A stretch of DNA of 64,000 bases, from NCBI GenBank assembly GCA_963832725.1, contig CAWHVG010000003.1:930001-994000 (forward strand), given 5' to 3'. The number at the start of each line of letters is the position of its first letter. The first letter of the stretch is position 1. A program made the position numbers and the translations under genes. This DNA is from JAEZBP01 sp963832725. GTDB taxonomy: Bacteria; Myxococcota_A; Polyangia; Polyangiales; Sandaracinaceae. The notes beneath the pieces are model-generated. The model did not search any database, was not told the DNA's origin, and saw nothing but the letters and a program-made list of their open reading frames with translations. Positions 1 to 10,156 of this stretch are shown here, piece after piece.

Positions 1-60
1 CTCGGTCGGCGCGGCCTCGGTCGGCGCGGCCTCGGTCGACGCGGCCTCGGTCGACGCGGC
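1..60. repeat. 15-bp tandem repeat, four units, continuing off window
   Basis: Four 15-bp units (CTCGGTCGGCGCGGC or the GAC variant) lie head to tail. In the minus-strand gene they encode AASTE/AAPTE-type pentapeptides. The unit length is a multiple of three, so copy-number change would keep the frame. Confidence 0.85.
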
Positions 61-855
61 CTGCGGTGCCTCCTCCGCCGGGGCGACGGGGATGTCGCGC
101 GGCTCATGCAGGCGCGTGAAGGCGCTCGCCTTGCCGAAGAGGTCGACGACGGCGAGCTGTTCGCGCACCTCGGCCACGCGGCCGGCGACGATCTCACCGA
201 CAGAGAACGCGTGACGGCGCGCGGCACCGTCGAAGAAGCGCTGGAAGGGGAGGTTCACATCCTTCCGCGCCTTGGCCGCCTCGGCCTCGCTTTCGGCCCC
301 GGCCGTGGCTTCACCTTCGGCGCCAGCGCCCTTCTTCTTGCGGCGACGGCGGCGGCGGCGCTTCTTCTTGCCCTCGCCTTCGCCCTCGCCGGCGTGTGCG
401 CCTTCGGCCGGGGACGCTTCCGCGCCCTCCGTGGCCTCGGAGCCGAGCTCGGCAGCGTCGCCGGAAGCCGCGGCGTCATCGGAAGCCGCGGCGTCATCGG
501 AAGCCGCGGCGTCATCGGAAGCCGAGGCGTCATCGGAAGCCGCGGCGTCACCGGAAGCCGAGGCGTCACCGGAAGCCGAGGCGTCACCGGAAGCCGAGGC
601 GTCACCGGAAGCCGAGGCGTCACCGAAAGCCGAGGCGTCACCGGAAGCCGCGGCGTCACCGGAAGCCGAGGCGTCACCGGAAGCCGATGCGTCGGCGTGC
701 TCGGTCTGCGCCGCGGGCGCGGCGGGCTCGTCCGACCCGGTGGCGGAGGCGCTCGGCTGCGCTTCCGCGACGGGCGGTGCTGCGGACGGGGCCGTCGCCT
801 CAGCGGGCTGCGTCGGCTGGCTCTCGCCGTCCTTGGATTCGACGTTGTCCGTCAT
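1..855 (-). CDS. S1 RNA-binding domain protein with low-complexity N-terminus (3' end off window)
   Basis: The reading frame is open from an ATG at 855 to the left edge, giving 285 residues with no stop seen. The N-terminal third is acidic and Ala/Ser-rich and contains a tandem hexapeptide of the type GDASAS. A very basic patch (KKKRRRRRRRRKKK type, near 340-370) follows. Next comes the start of an S1-type OB fold, with FSVGEIVAGRV and VDLFGKASAFTRLHEP (about 110-210). The visible end is again repetitive (Thr-Glu-Ala-Ala units). S1 folds bind RNA, so an RNA-binding or translation-linked role is inferred; the tails may be flexible. Only one S1 motif is visible and the full domain count is unknown. 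Confidence 0.7.
   Translation of the reverse strand, partial: MTDNVESKDGESQPTQPAEATAPSAAPPVAEAQPSASATGSDEPAAPAAQTEHADASASGDASASGDAAASGDASAFGDASASGDASASGDASASGDASASGDAAASDDASASDDAAASDDAAASDDAAASGDAAELGSEATEGAEASPAEGAHAGEGEGEGKKKRRRRRRRKKKGAGAEGEATAGAESEAEAAKARKDVNLPFQRFFDGAARRHAFSVGEIVAGRVAEVREQLAVVDLFGKASAFTRLHEPRDIPVAPAEEAPQAASTEAASTEAAPTEAAPTE
463..696. repeat. 18-bp tandem repeat, 12 full units plus a degenerate one
   Basis: The unit is GGAAGCCGAGGCGTCACC with few substitutions (CGAGG/CGCGG and CATC/CACC). It lies inside the minus-strand S1-domain gene and encodes (G/D)DA(S/A)AS hexapeptides. There are no spacers, so this is a coding minisatellite and not a CRISPR array. Confidence 0.9.
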
Positions 856-935
856 CGGGAGAATAGCGCTTTCGTCTATGAAAACGGGCCCCGGTCACTC
901 GGGGCCGAGCAGCCTAGGTTGGAGTGATGTACGCG

Positions 936-3900
936 TCAAGGAGCCCCGCGAGCGGCCAGACGTCCCCGCACTCGCGCGGCGTGCGCGAGAGCTCCGCCGC
1001 GCTCGGCCAGGCCCGCCGCCCGCTCGAGGGTGCGCTCTGCCGCGGCGTCGTCTCCCAGGGCGAGATGCGCCAGCGCCAGCATGTCCACCGCCAGCGCGGC
1101 GTGCCGCGGGCGGCCGAGCGCTTCGAGCCCATCGATGGCCTGCACGATGCCCGGGACGTGGGTCGCCGCCGGATGGGCGCGAATGGCGATCGCGCCCCGA
1201 ATCGCGGACACGACCAGCTGCCAGGGCTCCTGCTCGAGCTCCCGGGCCCAACGCGCCGCCGCCTCGGCGTGGCGCGCCGCCGCGTCGTCGTCGGCGCTGA
1301 GCAACGAGAGCGATGCGGCGTGCGCATGCAGCCTGGCCAGCTCGGACTCCTCCCGCACGGCGAGCGCGACCTCGGCCGCTTCCCGATAGCGGGCAGCGGC
1401 CGCCTCCAAATCCCCCTGTGCCTCCAGCACGATGGCCATGGCGTTGAGCGCACCGTAGCGGAGCACGCCCTCTCCCGAGCGCGCGGCGATGGCCAACGCC
1501 TCGGACATCGCCGCATGCGCCTCCGCCCCGCGGCGGGCGCGCGCCAACGCCACCGCGCGCAGCGCCAGCAGCCTCCCGCGCCCGCTCCCCTCCACGTCCG
1601 CGAGCGCCCGATCGAGGAGATCCAAGGTCTCTTCGTTGGCTCCTTGCTCCAACCGCGCCCACGCCAGCGCACAGCAGACCTCCAGCCGCGCCTCGACCGA
1701 CACCGCGGGCAACGCGTCGGCCACCGCGGACAACGCGCGGATGGCGTGCTCGGGCTCGATCCGGCGGCGAGCCCAGCGCGCGTCCAGGATCGCCCGGCGG
1801 ACCGCCTGCCCGGGGCTCGTGCGGGAGGCCACCTCCGCCAGCGGCGCCAGGGCCTGCTGCACGATCGAGAGCGCACCGGCATCCAGCCCGGCCTCGGCCG
1901 CCCGGAGCCCGAGCTCGAAGGCCTCGCCATCGGCGGGATCACCGCTCAGCTCGCGCGCGACCGCCGCCGCCCGCTCGAAGTGCGCGGCGGCCCGCGCGTC
2001 GTGCCCTACGGTGCGCGCCACCTCACCGGCACGCGCCAGATATTCGGGAGCGCGGCGCCGGTCGCTGGCGCGAACCGCGTGCTCGGCCAGCCGCTCGAGC
2101 GACTCGAGGTCGTCGGGCGATCCCAGGCGCTCCAACGTGGCCATGACCCGGGCGTGCAGCCTGCCCAGCTCACCCGGATCGAGCTCCGCCAGCACGGCCC
2201 GCCGCAAGAGCTCGCTGGGGACCCGCACCCGGGTCGGCAGGCGTCCGTCCTCTTCGTCGCCGCCCCAGGCACCGAGCCGTTCGGGCAGGGGCGCCCGGAC
2301 GTCCTCGGGCACCAACAAGCCGCGGACGAGCAACCTCCGCAAGGCCGGTCGCTCGGTATGCCCGATCAGCCCCTCCACCGCGCTCAGGGTGCGCACATCG
2401 ACGGTCCCGCGCATCGCCGCCGCCGCCCGCAGGATGGCCCGGGCACGCGGGCGCAAGAGCTCGATCCGCGCCGCCACTGCGCTTCGCACCGCATCAGGAA
2501 GGAGCGGCTCGCTCGGCGGCTCGCCCCCGCGGACGACACGATCCTCGATGGTCACGTGCGGCCGCAGGGGCTCCGCCACCAGCTCCACCCAGAGCGGGAC
2601 GCCGCCCGTCTCCCCGTGCACGAACGTGGCGACCTCGGGCTCGACGGCGCGCGCGCCGAGCCGGTGCGCGAAGAGTCGGCCGGTCGCGTCTCGCGCCAGC
2701 GGGGCCACCTCGACGGTCCGCCCGCCGGACGGCAGCGGTCCCGCCGTACCGGGACGCCGGGTCAGGAGCACGAGCACCCGCGCGTGTGTCAGCCCCTGCA
2801 CCAGGAGGGGCAAGACCTGCCGCGTGGCGTCGTCCATCCAGTGCAGGTCCTCCAGCGCCAGCACCACCACCCGCTCCTGCGCCAGCGCGCGGATGGCCTT
2901 GCGCATCGCCAGCGCGAGCTCGATGCCGCGCGGCCGGCCGGCTCGCTCTTCGCTCGGCAGCGGGTAGGCGAGCCCGAGCAGCTCTCCCACCATCCGCACG
3001 TCGCGGGGCCCGAGGCCCAGCACGCGGAGACGCTCCACCTTCTCGAAGCGCTGCGCCGGCGTGTCCTCCGGCTCCACCCCGCAGAGGTCGGCGACCAGGT
3101 CTCCCAGCGCGCCGAACCTGCCCTCCGCGTCGGCCTCGTCGGCGCGCCCGTGCACGAACACGAAGTCCTTCGGCGCCGCCGCCGCCCGCAGCTCCGCGAG
3201 CAGTCGCGACTTGCCGACCCCCGGCTCCCCGACGAGGTGCACCAGCTCGCCCTTGCCGCGCGCCGCGTCCGTGAGGAGCCCGGAGAGGGTCCGCAGCACG
3301 TCGCGACGGCCGATGAGCGGCGAGCGCTGCCGCATCGCGCCCGCGTCGCGATCGCGCCTCGCGCGGAAGCCCTCCAGCACCAGAATCGGGGGTTCGCTCG
3401 CGGAGGCGGAATTCCCTCGCCAGCTCCGAACGCAGCTCCGCGCCCACCCGGATGTCTCCCGCGTCGGCGCGCTCCAAGAGGCGCGCGGCCCGCTCGAGCG
3501 CGTCCTCGTCGGGCTCCACGACGACGGTCTCGGTCACCCGGCCTTCCGCCGCGAAGACGGCCATCGCCGGCGCGACGTCGATCCGCGCCGGGCCCTCGAG
3601 CCGGCTGCTCCGCCTCACCTCGAGGGCGCCGCGGGCCGCATGCCCTGCCGCGCGCTCCATCCCGGCGAGACCGTAGGCGGCCAGCAAGAGGCCCATCTGC
3701 GACCGGAGCACGCTCCCGCCGGTCCCCTCGATCGCCGCCTCGAAGAGGCGCTCGTCGCCGGGCCGCGCCCGCGCCGCCACGAACGCGAGCCGGCGCCGCT
3801 CCGTGCGCAAGCGCCGCGACGGGAGCGCGTTGGTGCGCTCGGTGCCGCGCTGGGTCGACTCGTCCAACCGCGGCCGCGTGCGCCCGGGGTCGCTGGCGGC

Positions 3901-4885
3901 GGTGGCGTCGTCGTATGCGCGGATCATCAGAATCGACCCGGAGCTTGTTGGGACTCTCGCGCTCGGCCGGCGGGAACATCCGCTGCATCGCGGACGCGAG
4001 GTCGGTCTGTCCGACCGGCTCGCCGAGCCCGTAGAGCAAGCGCATCAGCTCCGTGTGAATCTCGCCGGCCGACGGGTAGCGATCCTCGCGGCGGGGCGCG
4101 AGCGCCCGCTCCAGCATCGGCGCGAGCGCAGGCAGGGGCAGGTGCGCATGAACGTCCGGGAGATCGGCCGCGCGCACCAGCTCGAGCGTCTCGGACGAGG
4201 TCTTGCCGCGGAACATGCGCCGCCGCGTGGCCAGCTCGTAGAGGAGGATGCCGAACGAGAAGATGTCGCTCCGCCGGTCGAGCCCTTCGCCGCGCGCCTG
4301 TTCGGGCGACATGTAGGCGTACTTCCCCCGCAGGATGCGCGGATCCTCGCCGCGCCCGAGCCCCGGCTCGTCCGCACGCGCGATGCCGAAGTCGGCGACC
4401 TTCACCTCGCCCTCGAACCCGAGCAGCACGTTCTGGGGCGAGACGTCGCGGTGGACGATGTTGAGCGGCTTGCCGTCGTCGCCGCGCGCCCGGTGCGCGT
4501 AGTCCAGGGCCTTGGCGACCTCGGCCGCGATCCAGATGCGCAGCGGGAGGGTGAGCGGCATCTCGACCGCCCGATAGCTGAGCGCCGCCGCCAGATCCCG
4601 CCCCCGCAACAGCTCCATGGCGATGAAGTAGCCGCCCTCCTCTTCGCCGAGATCGTAGATCTGGACGATGTTCGGGTGGCTCAGGCGCGCCGCGATCTTG
4701 GCCTCGCGCACCAAGAGCTCCGCGAAACCGGAGCGCTCGAGGAGCGAAGGCAAGACGCGCTTGATGACGACCGTCTTCTCGAACCCGGCGACGCCTCGCG
4801 AGCGCGCGCGCCACACCTCGGCCATCCCGCCCTCGGCGATGCGCTCCAGGAGCTCGTAGTTGCCGAAGGGGATCGGAGCCGACAC
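936..4885 (-). CDS. Ser/Thr protein kinase fused to AAA-type ATPase and TPR region (two apparent frameshifts)
   Basis: Read continuously this is one protein of about 1317 residues. Residues 8-270 form a Hanks-type kinase: Gly-rich loop ERIAEGGMAEVWRA, lysine K42, catalytic HRD 145-147, DFG 165-167, and SPE at about 193. From about 520 there is a signalling ATPase module with Walker A GEPGVGKS near 553 and a LALEDLHWMDD Walker B-type motif. About 500 residues of Ala/Leu-rich TPR-like helices follow. The architecture resembles PknK/LuxR-type kinase-ATPase regulators. The frame breaks at GAATC 3930-3934 and at GAATC 3383-3387; adding TC after each (GAATCTC) restores one open frame. These are probably sequence errors. 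No DNA-binding domain is seen. Confidence 0.85.
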
Positions 4886-4972
4886 GGCTCGGCGGAGGAT
4901 AGCAGCTCGCGCCCCAATCGGATCGCACGGAGGCGCGTGGGGGCGGAGCGAGCGTCCGCGATCGCCTGCACT

Positions 4973-6133
4973 TCAGGGCGTGTCGGTGTCGGCCGCGCGC
5001 TCGGCGGCGGGGTGACGGGCCGAGCGATGGGCTCGCAGGCGCGCGGCAGCGGGCGGCCGGATGCTGCCGCCGGCCACCGGCGCGGGGTGGAAGACGTAGC
5101 TGAGCTGGTAGTCCTCGGCGCTCTCGGGCATGCGGGCGGTCCGAACGGCGTCGACGATGCACCGTGCCTCGACCCCGGCGTAGGGCGGTGCCACGCGCAC
5201 GCTGGCGACGCTGCCGTCGGCGCCGACCGTGACGACCGCGTGGGCCGTCTCGCCCCGATCCGACAGGCAGCGCTGGACGCGAGGCTCCACCGAGTGCAGG
5301 GAGCGGACCATCTCGGCGCGCGTGGGACGCGGTGGTGGTGGCGCGGGACCGGCGACCGAGGCGCCGCCCGCGGGGTGCTCGCTCGGCGAGAGCGAATCAA
5401 AACCTCCGCCGCGCCCGCTCGCCGCGGGAGCGGCGTGGCGCGCCCGCCGGGCAGGCGCACGCGTCTCGGAGGCTTCGAGCGCACCTCCTGCGCGGGCCAA
5501 CGGCTGCGCCGCCGCCGCGGCCGGCAATGCAGTCGGCTCCGGCTCCGCGCTCGCCTGTTCGAAAGCTCCGGTCGGCTCTGCGGTGGCCGGGACCTCTGCC
5601 GCCATCTCCGCAGCCGGCTGCGGCGCCGAGGCCACGGTCGGCTCCGCGCTCTCCAAGGTGGCGGTCCCGACCGCGACCCCGAGCCCCACGGCGGCCGCCG
5701 CCGCCAGCCCACCCAGCCAGACGAAGGCGCTGCTTCGCTTCCGCCGGAGCGGGACGACCTTCGCCGCTTCCTCCTCGCGCGCGCCCTGCCCGGCTGTGGC
5801 CGCCGGCCGGGCCAGGCCGACCTCCGAGCCCTCGACGGGCGGCTCGGCGAAGCGCGCCGCGTCGTCGTCGAAGCGCGGCGGGTCGTCGATCCCCTCGAGC
5901 GGCTCGAGCTCCTCGTCGAGGCGGCCCTCGATCCGCGAGGCGAGCGCTTCCCAGTCGGGCTCCCGGGTCGCCTCGCCGAAGCTCTTCAGCACCTCGTCGA
6001 TACGCACCAGGTCCTGCGCGTAGGCGAGCGCCTCCACGTCGCCCTCGACCAGCTCGCGCAGGCCGTCGTTGGACGAAAGGGCGCTCCCGCCTTCGAGCGC
6101 ATCGGAGATGCGGCGCATGCGATCCTCGTTCAC
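4973..6133 (-). CDS. Anti-sigma-like membrane protein with C-terminal TonB/AgmX-like domain
   Basis: This 386-residue protein starts inside the sigma-factor stop region (4-nt overlap, 6130-6133), so the two are translationally coupled. Residues 1-130 are acidic and cytoplasmic-like, with a short helical N-terminus. One membrane helix spans about 136-156 after RRKR. A long Ala/Pro-rich linker follows, then a compact C-terminal domain with LHSVEPRVQRC and VEARCIVDAV, the two-cysteine pattern of myxobacterial TonB/AgmX-type modules. Gene order argues that it restrains the neighbouring ECF sigma factor, but no classical zinc anti-sigma motif (HxxxCxxC) is seen. The role as anti-sigma factor is therefore inferred from position and topology. 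Confidence 0.65.
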   Translation of the reverse strand: MNEDRMRRISDALEGGSALSSNDGLRELVEGDVEALAYAQDLVRIDEVLKSFGEATREPDWEALASRIEGRLDEELEPLEGIDDPPRFDDDAARFAEPPVEGSEVGLARPAATAGQGAREEEAAKVVPLRRKRSSAFVWLGGLAAAAAVGLGVAVGTATLESAEPTVASAPQPAAEMAAEVPATAEPTGAFEQASAEPEPTALPAAAAAQPLARAGGALEASETRAPARRARHAAPAASGRGGGFDSLSPSEHPAGGASVAGPAPPPPRPTRAEMVRSLHSVEPRVQRCLSDRGETAHAVVTVGADGSVASVRVAPPYAGVEARCIVDAVRTARMPESAEDYQLSYVFHPAPVAGGSIRPPAAARLRAHRSARHPAAERAADTDTP

Positions 6134-6741
6134 GACGCGCGCCTCCCACCGGCCGCGCGCGCAGCCTCTTCGGTGTCGGCCTCCTCCTCGGCCAGCGCCA
6201 AGCGCAGCCGGCGCCGCGCCTCGTGGATGCGCCAGGCGATGGTGCCTTCCGAACAGCCCAGCGTCTGGGCGGCCTCCTTCTGCGGCATACCGTGCACCAA
6301 CACGAGGATCACCGTCGTCCGCAGCGATTCGCTCAAGCCTTCGAGCGCCGTGGCGATGCGCCCCGAGAGCTGCCGCGCTTCGAGGGCGTGGCGTGGATCC
6401 GTCGCCCCCTGCGTGGGATCGGCCGTGGGCTCCGGAACCCGCGGGTCGGACAAGTCGGACGCGTCATGACGCTTTCGGCGGCGGATGTGGTTGAGGCAGA
6501 CGTTCACACACACGCGATACAGCCACGTGGAGAGCTGGGAGCGCCCGTCGAAGCGGGCGATGGCCTTCCACGCGCGCATGAAGGTCTCCTGCACCGCGTC
6601 GTCGGCGTCGCCGCCGTCCCCGAGCATCGAAACGGCGCACCCATAGACCCGCCGTTGGTGCATGCGAACGAGGCGGCTGAACGCCCGGCGATCGCCTTCT
6701 TGGGCGGCGCTCAGCAGCTCGGCTTCGTTCGGTTCGCTCAT
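6130..6741 (-). CDS. ECF-type RNA polymerase sigma factor
   Basis: The product has 203 residues, starting at MSEPNEAE. The longer upstream reading frame overlaps the divergent PilZ gene and lacks family character. Region 2 is clear (VRMHQRRVYGCAVSML, then DDAVQETFMRAWKAI and STWLYRVCVN). Region 4 has the helix-turn-helix MPQKEAAQTLGCSEGTIAWR. No region 1 or 3 is present, which is the normal ECF layout. It would redirect RNA polymerase to a dedicated promoter set when its partner releases it. The downstream overlapping membrane protein is the likely partner. No self-promoter could be assigned with confidence. Confidence 0.9.
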   Translation of the reverse strand: MSEPNEAELLSAAQEGDRRAFSRLVRMHQRRVYGCAVSMLGDGGDADDAVQETFMRAWKAIARFDGRSQLSTWLYRVCVNVCLNHIRRRKRHDASDLSDPRVPEPTADPTQGATDPRHALEARQLSGRIATALEGLSESLRTTVILVLVHGMPQKEAAQTLGCSEGTIAWRIHEARRRLRLALAEEEADTEEAARAAGGRRAS

Positions 6742-6951
6742 CGCTCGGGCCCGGCGGATGGCCGGCCGGACCGCGATGCTAGCAGCCCCGCCCCCTGGCA
6801 CGCGAGCGTCCCGCGGCAGCAGCGCGGGCAGAGCGATGCAGGCGGAGGCGTTCATCGGGGCTGTGACCAGGCGCCCTCTCCGAGGCTTGGGCCGTGCCTT
6901 TCCACCAACACCATTTTGCCAGGTGATGGGCAGGCAGACTATCGTGCGGCC

Positions 6952-7359
6952 GTGTCGGACGACGCGCAGGATCGGCGCAACAACCCTCGCGTGCCCATCG
7001 CGCTCAAGGTCGAGTACAAGCGGTTGAACTCGTTCTTCGCGGATTACACGAAGAATATCAGCCGCGGCGGTACCTTCATCCGGACGAAGAACCCGCTCTC
7101 GATCGGGACCGAGTTCATGTTCCACCTGACGGTCCCGGGCCTCGAGGCGCCACTGGCCTTGCGGGGCAAGGTGCAGTGGATCGTCCGCGAGGACGAGGAG
7201 ACGGAGGACCAGGAGCCCGGCATGGGCATCGGCTTCGTCTACGAGTCGGAGGCGGATCGCGATCGCATCGCCAACACCGTCGAGAAGCTGATGAGCGACT
7301 CCCTCGGGCCGGTGCTCTACGACAAGCTGATCGGCAAGCGGCGCCGCTCTCCCGAGTGA
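6952..7359 (+). CDS. PilZ-domain protein (TIGR02266-like)
   Basis: This protein of 135 residues probably starts at the GTG preceding SDDAQDRR; no good Shine-Dalgarno sequence is visible, so the start is uncertain. RNNPRVPIALKVEY followed by NISRGGTFIRTKNPLSIGT matches the PilZ pattern RxxxR...(D/N)xSxxG, and ends with a beta-strand segment LRGKVQWI. PilZ proteins bind cyclic di-GMP and control motility or exopolysaccharide. This short single-domain form resembles the paralogous family common in Myxococcus. It is divergent from the sigma-factor gene and convergent with the ceramidase-like gene. Confidence 0.85.
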   Translation: MSDDAQDRRNNPRVPIALKVEYKRLNSFFADYTKNISRGGTFIRTKNPLSIGTEFMFHLTVPGLEAPLALRGKVQWIVREDEETEDQEPGMGIGFVYESEADRDRIANTVEKLMSDSLGPVLYDKLIGKRRRSPE

Positions 7360-7369
7360 CGCCGCCTCG

Positions 7370-7386
7370 CCGTCAGGGCGTGACGG
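7370..7386. terminator. Small hairpin between convergent genes
   Basis: CCGTCA-GGGCG-TGACGG forms a perfect 6-bp stem at the meeting point of the PilZ gene and the ceramidase-like gene. It overlaps the latter's last codons. No T-run follows on either strand, so terminator function is only possible. Confidence 0.25.
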
Positions 7387-9950
7387 TCACCGCGTTCCCG
7401 TAGGGGTCGGTCAAGGTCACGCTCGACGCGCTCGCCGCGCCGGGGACGACCACGGCGCCGCTGTCGTCCGTCGTGAGAATCCGTCACTGTCCCGTCCACG
7501 TCGGCTTGGATGGCGACGCTCCGCAGCGGCACGGGCCCGTTCGAGAGACCGGTCATGTCCAGCAACCGGTAGCCCTCCGCCGGCGCGGGATAGGTGAGCG
7601 TCACGGAGAGATCGGCGCCGGACGCTGCCATGCTCGCGTTGAGCTCGGCCGCCTGCACGGTGAAGGGTTCGCTGGTCAGCTCGTAGCTGGTGCCCTCGAC
7701 GCGGAAGCGGTAATCGCCGAGCGGCAGACCGGCGCGGTCGGCCAGCGTGTCCAGACCGGGCATGCCCATCGGCGTCACGGCCTGCATCTCCACCGTGTAG
7801 TAGTGGATGCGGGGCCCGCCCATCGGGTTCTCGATGGGATCCGGCGTCCACGTCAGCACGATCGCGCCGTCCTGCACCAAGCGACCGCTGCGCCGCGCGA
7901 CGTCGGCCCACGTGCCCGTGTCCGGGTCCCTCTGCTGCAGCACGACGCGCGGCGTCCCGCTCAGGGGATCTTCGCCCACCCAGGTGAAGAAGGCGCTCTC
8001 GAAGCGCGGCACGGTAGACGCCGGCTGCACCTCGGTGATCGGTCGCAACAGCCGGGTGAAGATGTAGGACGGCAGCGAGTCCGGGATCGTGCCCACGGGG
8101 ATGGATCCGGGCGCATCCGAGGTGGGAAAGTCGTCCTGGTAGCTCGGGCTGCGGACGTGCGCGATGCCGTCCGCGTTCCCGTCCTCGCGCTCGGAGGTCG
8201 TCGCCAGCGGCATGAGCGCCGCCGACTGCTCGACGATCAGCTCGGCCTCGAGGGGCCCCCAGAACGTGACCGTCGGCTCGTAACCACCGAGCAGCCAGTC
8301 CTCCGGCCGCAGGAGGTAGCCCGTGTGATCCTGCGAGTAGCCGACGACGATGGTGTGGTCCTCGGGCATGGGCGAGAGCGTCCGCAAGTAGGACGCGAGC
8401 TGCGTGACCGGCTCGCCCGGCAACGTCGCCAGCATCCACTCGCCCATGCGGAGCGCGCTGATGGTGGTCTGCGTCGTCTCGCAGACCGGCGGACCGTCGA
8501 TCTCGACGTCGAGCAGGGTCGCGATGACCGGCGCGATCACCTGCAGCATGTTGCACCCGCGGTAGGAGTACTCGGAGTCGCGCGTGCCCGGCATCTGGGC
8601 GGGGCCGAGGAGCGCGGTCCGAGTGGGATCGCAGAGCGCCGCCCCGGAGGGCGCGTTGAACTCGTCGATCGGCGAGACCAGCTTGCCGTCGTCGCCGTAG
8701 ACCACTCCGTCCGCCTGGCGGAGGAGGTTCCACTCGGCGTACTCGAGCTCTCCGTTGCGGATGCGGAAGTTGTGGTAGTCGGGGCCGAGCGGGATGGTGC
8801 GGGTCAGCATCTCCATCTCCATCTCGCTCTGCATCGCGCTGCCCGCCTCGGTCCAGGCGGCCATGATCGCGTCGTGGGCGTAGATGCCGATGGTCTCGAC
8901 GCGCGCGAAATCGCTGCAGACCTGCATGTCGCCGCAGTCGATCGAGCCGTGCCCGCTCGGCGAGACGTCACCGGCCGCGCCCTGCAGGTGCATGACCAGG
9001 ACCTGCGAGTCGAAGCTCTCCTCGAGCACGCGCTCGATGCCGCCGATCGCGTCGGTGGACACCAGCGGGTTGTCGGAGCCGCCGACCGTCCCGTGGATGC
9101 CGAAGACCGGCAGCACGGCCATAGGCTCGCCCGCCGCGTCGTCGACGCGGATCACGAAGAGGTGATGGTCCTTCTCCGGCCCGCCGACGAACATGTCGTT
9201 CTCGGAGCGACGGTCGTGGCTGACGAGATCCTCCGGATCGAAGTCCCCGTTGTAGGCGAATCCGATCTGCGCCGGCTGCATGGCGTCGATGGCCTGCTGC
9301 GCCACCGCGGCCAGCTGCTGGATCAGCGGGTCGTAGACGTGGGAGCGCCAGACGCCGAAGCCGACCGAGAGCCCCGTGTGACCGGAGTAGTTGCCGAACG
9401 ACGAGTGGCTGTGGCTGCTGGCGACGATGACCTTGCCCGAGAACGCTGGACCGAGCGCGGCCTCGACGTCGTGGACGAAGCCCTGATACGAGCTGGCGAG
9501 GTCCGCCTTCAGGAAGACGACGGTCTCGTCGCCGGCCCCGAGGGCGAGCGCCCGCACGCGGGGGATGGTGACGATGCCCGTCGAAGGCGCGAACGATCCC
9601 GCGACGCGCGTGTGACGCATGTCACGCGGGTCGGGGATGTAGCCGTCGCCGCCATCTCCCTCCGCGCGGGCGGTGTACGCGGCCAGCGCCGTGCCGATGG
9701 GGACGTCGAGAAGGGCCTCGGCGGTCCCGGCCGTCACCGCGCCCGAGGTCACCGTGCCCCCGGCGCCGCCGGTGGGAGGCGCCTGCTGGAACTCGCAGTG
9801 ATCCAGCGAAGGAATCGGCGTGGGGCCCGCGTCCTGCGGACCGGCGTCCGGCGGACCGGCATCGGTCGAGGCGTCGCCCGGCACGCTGGGGCCGCCGCAG
9901 CCCAAGAGCGCGAGCACCACCGTGCCCAGAATCATCCTGTTCCGCACCAT
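7373..9950 (-). CDS. Neutral/alkaline ceramidase-like lipoprotein (one apparent frameshift near the C-terminus)
   Basis: The start at 9950 is preceded by GAGGGA and yields a lipoprotein signal with lipobox LALLGC. A DAG-rich spacer follows. The body resembles neutral ceramidases: SHSHSSFG metal-site segment, the GDVSPSG segment that carries the family's nucleophilic serine, and a C-terminal immunoglobulin-like region. Such enzymes hydrolyse N-acyl-sphingosine; here the protein should sit on a membrane facing outward. The frame breaks at GAATC 7477-7481. Adding TC after it extends the protein to a natural end (GNAVTVTP, stop 7373-7375) at about 859 residues. Whether the substrate is ceramide is not shown. 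Confidence 0.8.
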
Positions 9951-10156
9951 CCGTCCCTCGCGTCGTCGGGCGCGCGCCCCTGTTTCGCGCGCCGGAGTGG
10001 AGGAGAGAATGCGGAGTTCGGGCGTAGACGGCAATGGTGAGCGTGGATCGCACGGAGAATGGACACCCGGCCCTCGCCTCTCCGCCCGGCGCGAAGCGGT
10101 CCGGCCTGATAGACTCGGCCTGGCTCGATGCTGACGCGTGCGAGGGAGGTTGGTTC

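Noticed and set aside
463..696. CRISPR array
   Set aside because: Units are contiguous 18-mers without spacers and encode a peptide repeat; no cas genes are present.
6742..7125. Longer N-terminus of the sigma factor
   Set aside because: The extension overlaps the divergent PilZ gene and lacks sigma-factor features.
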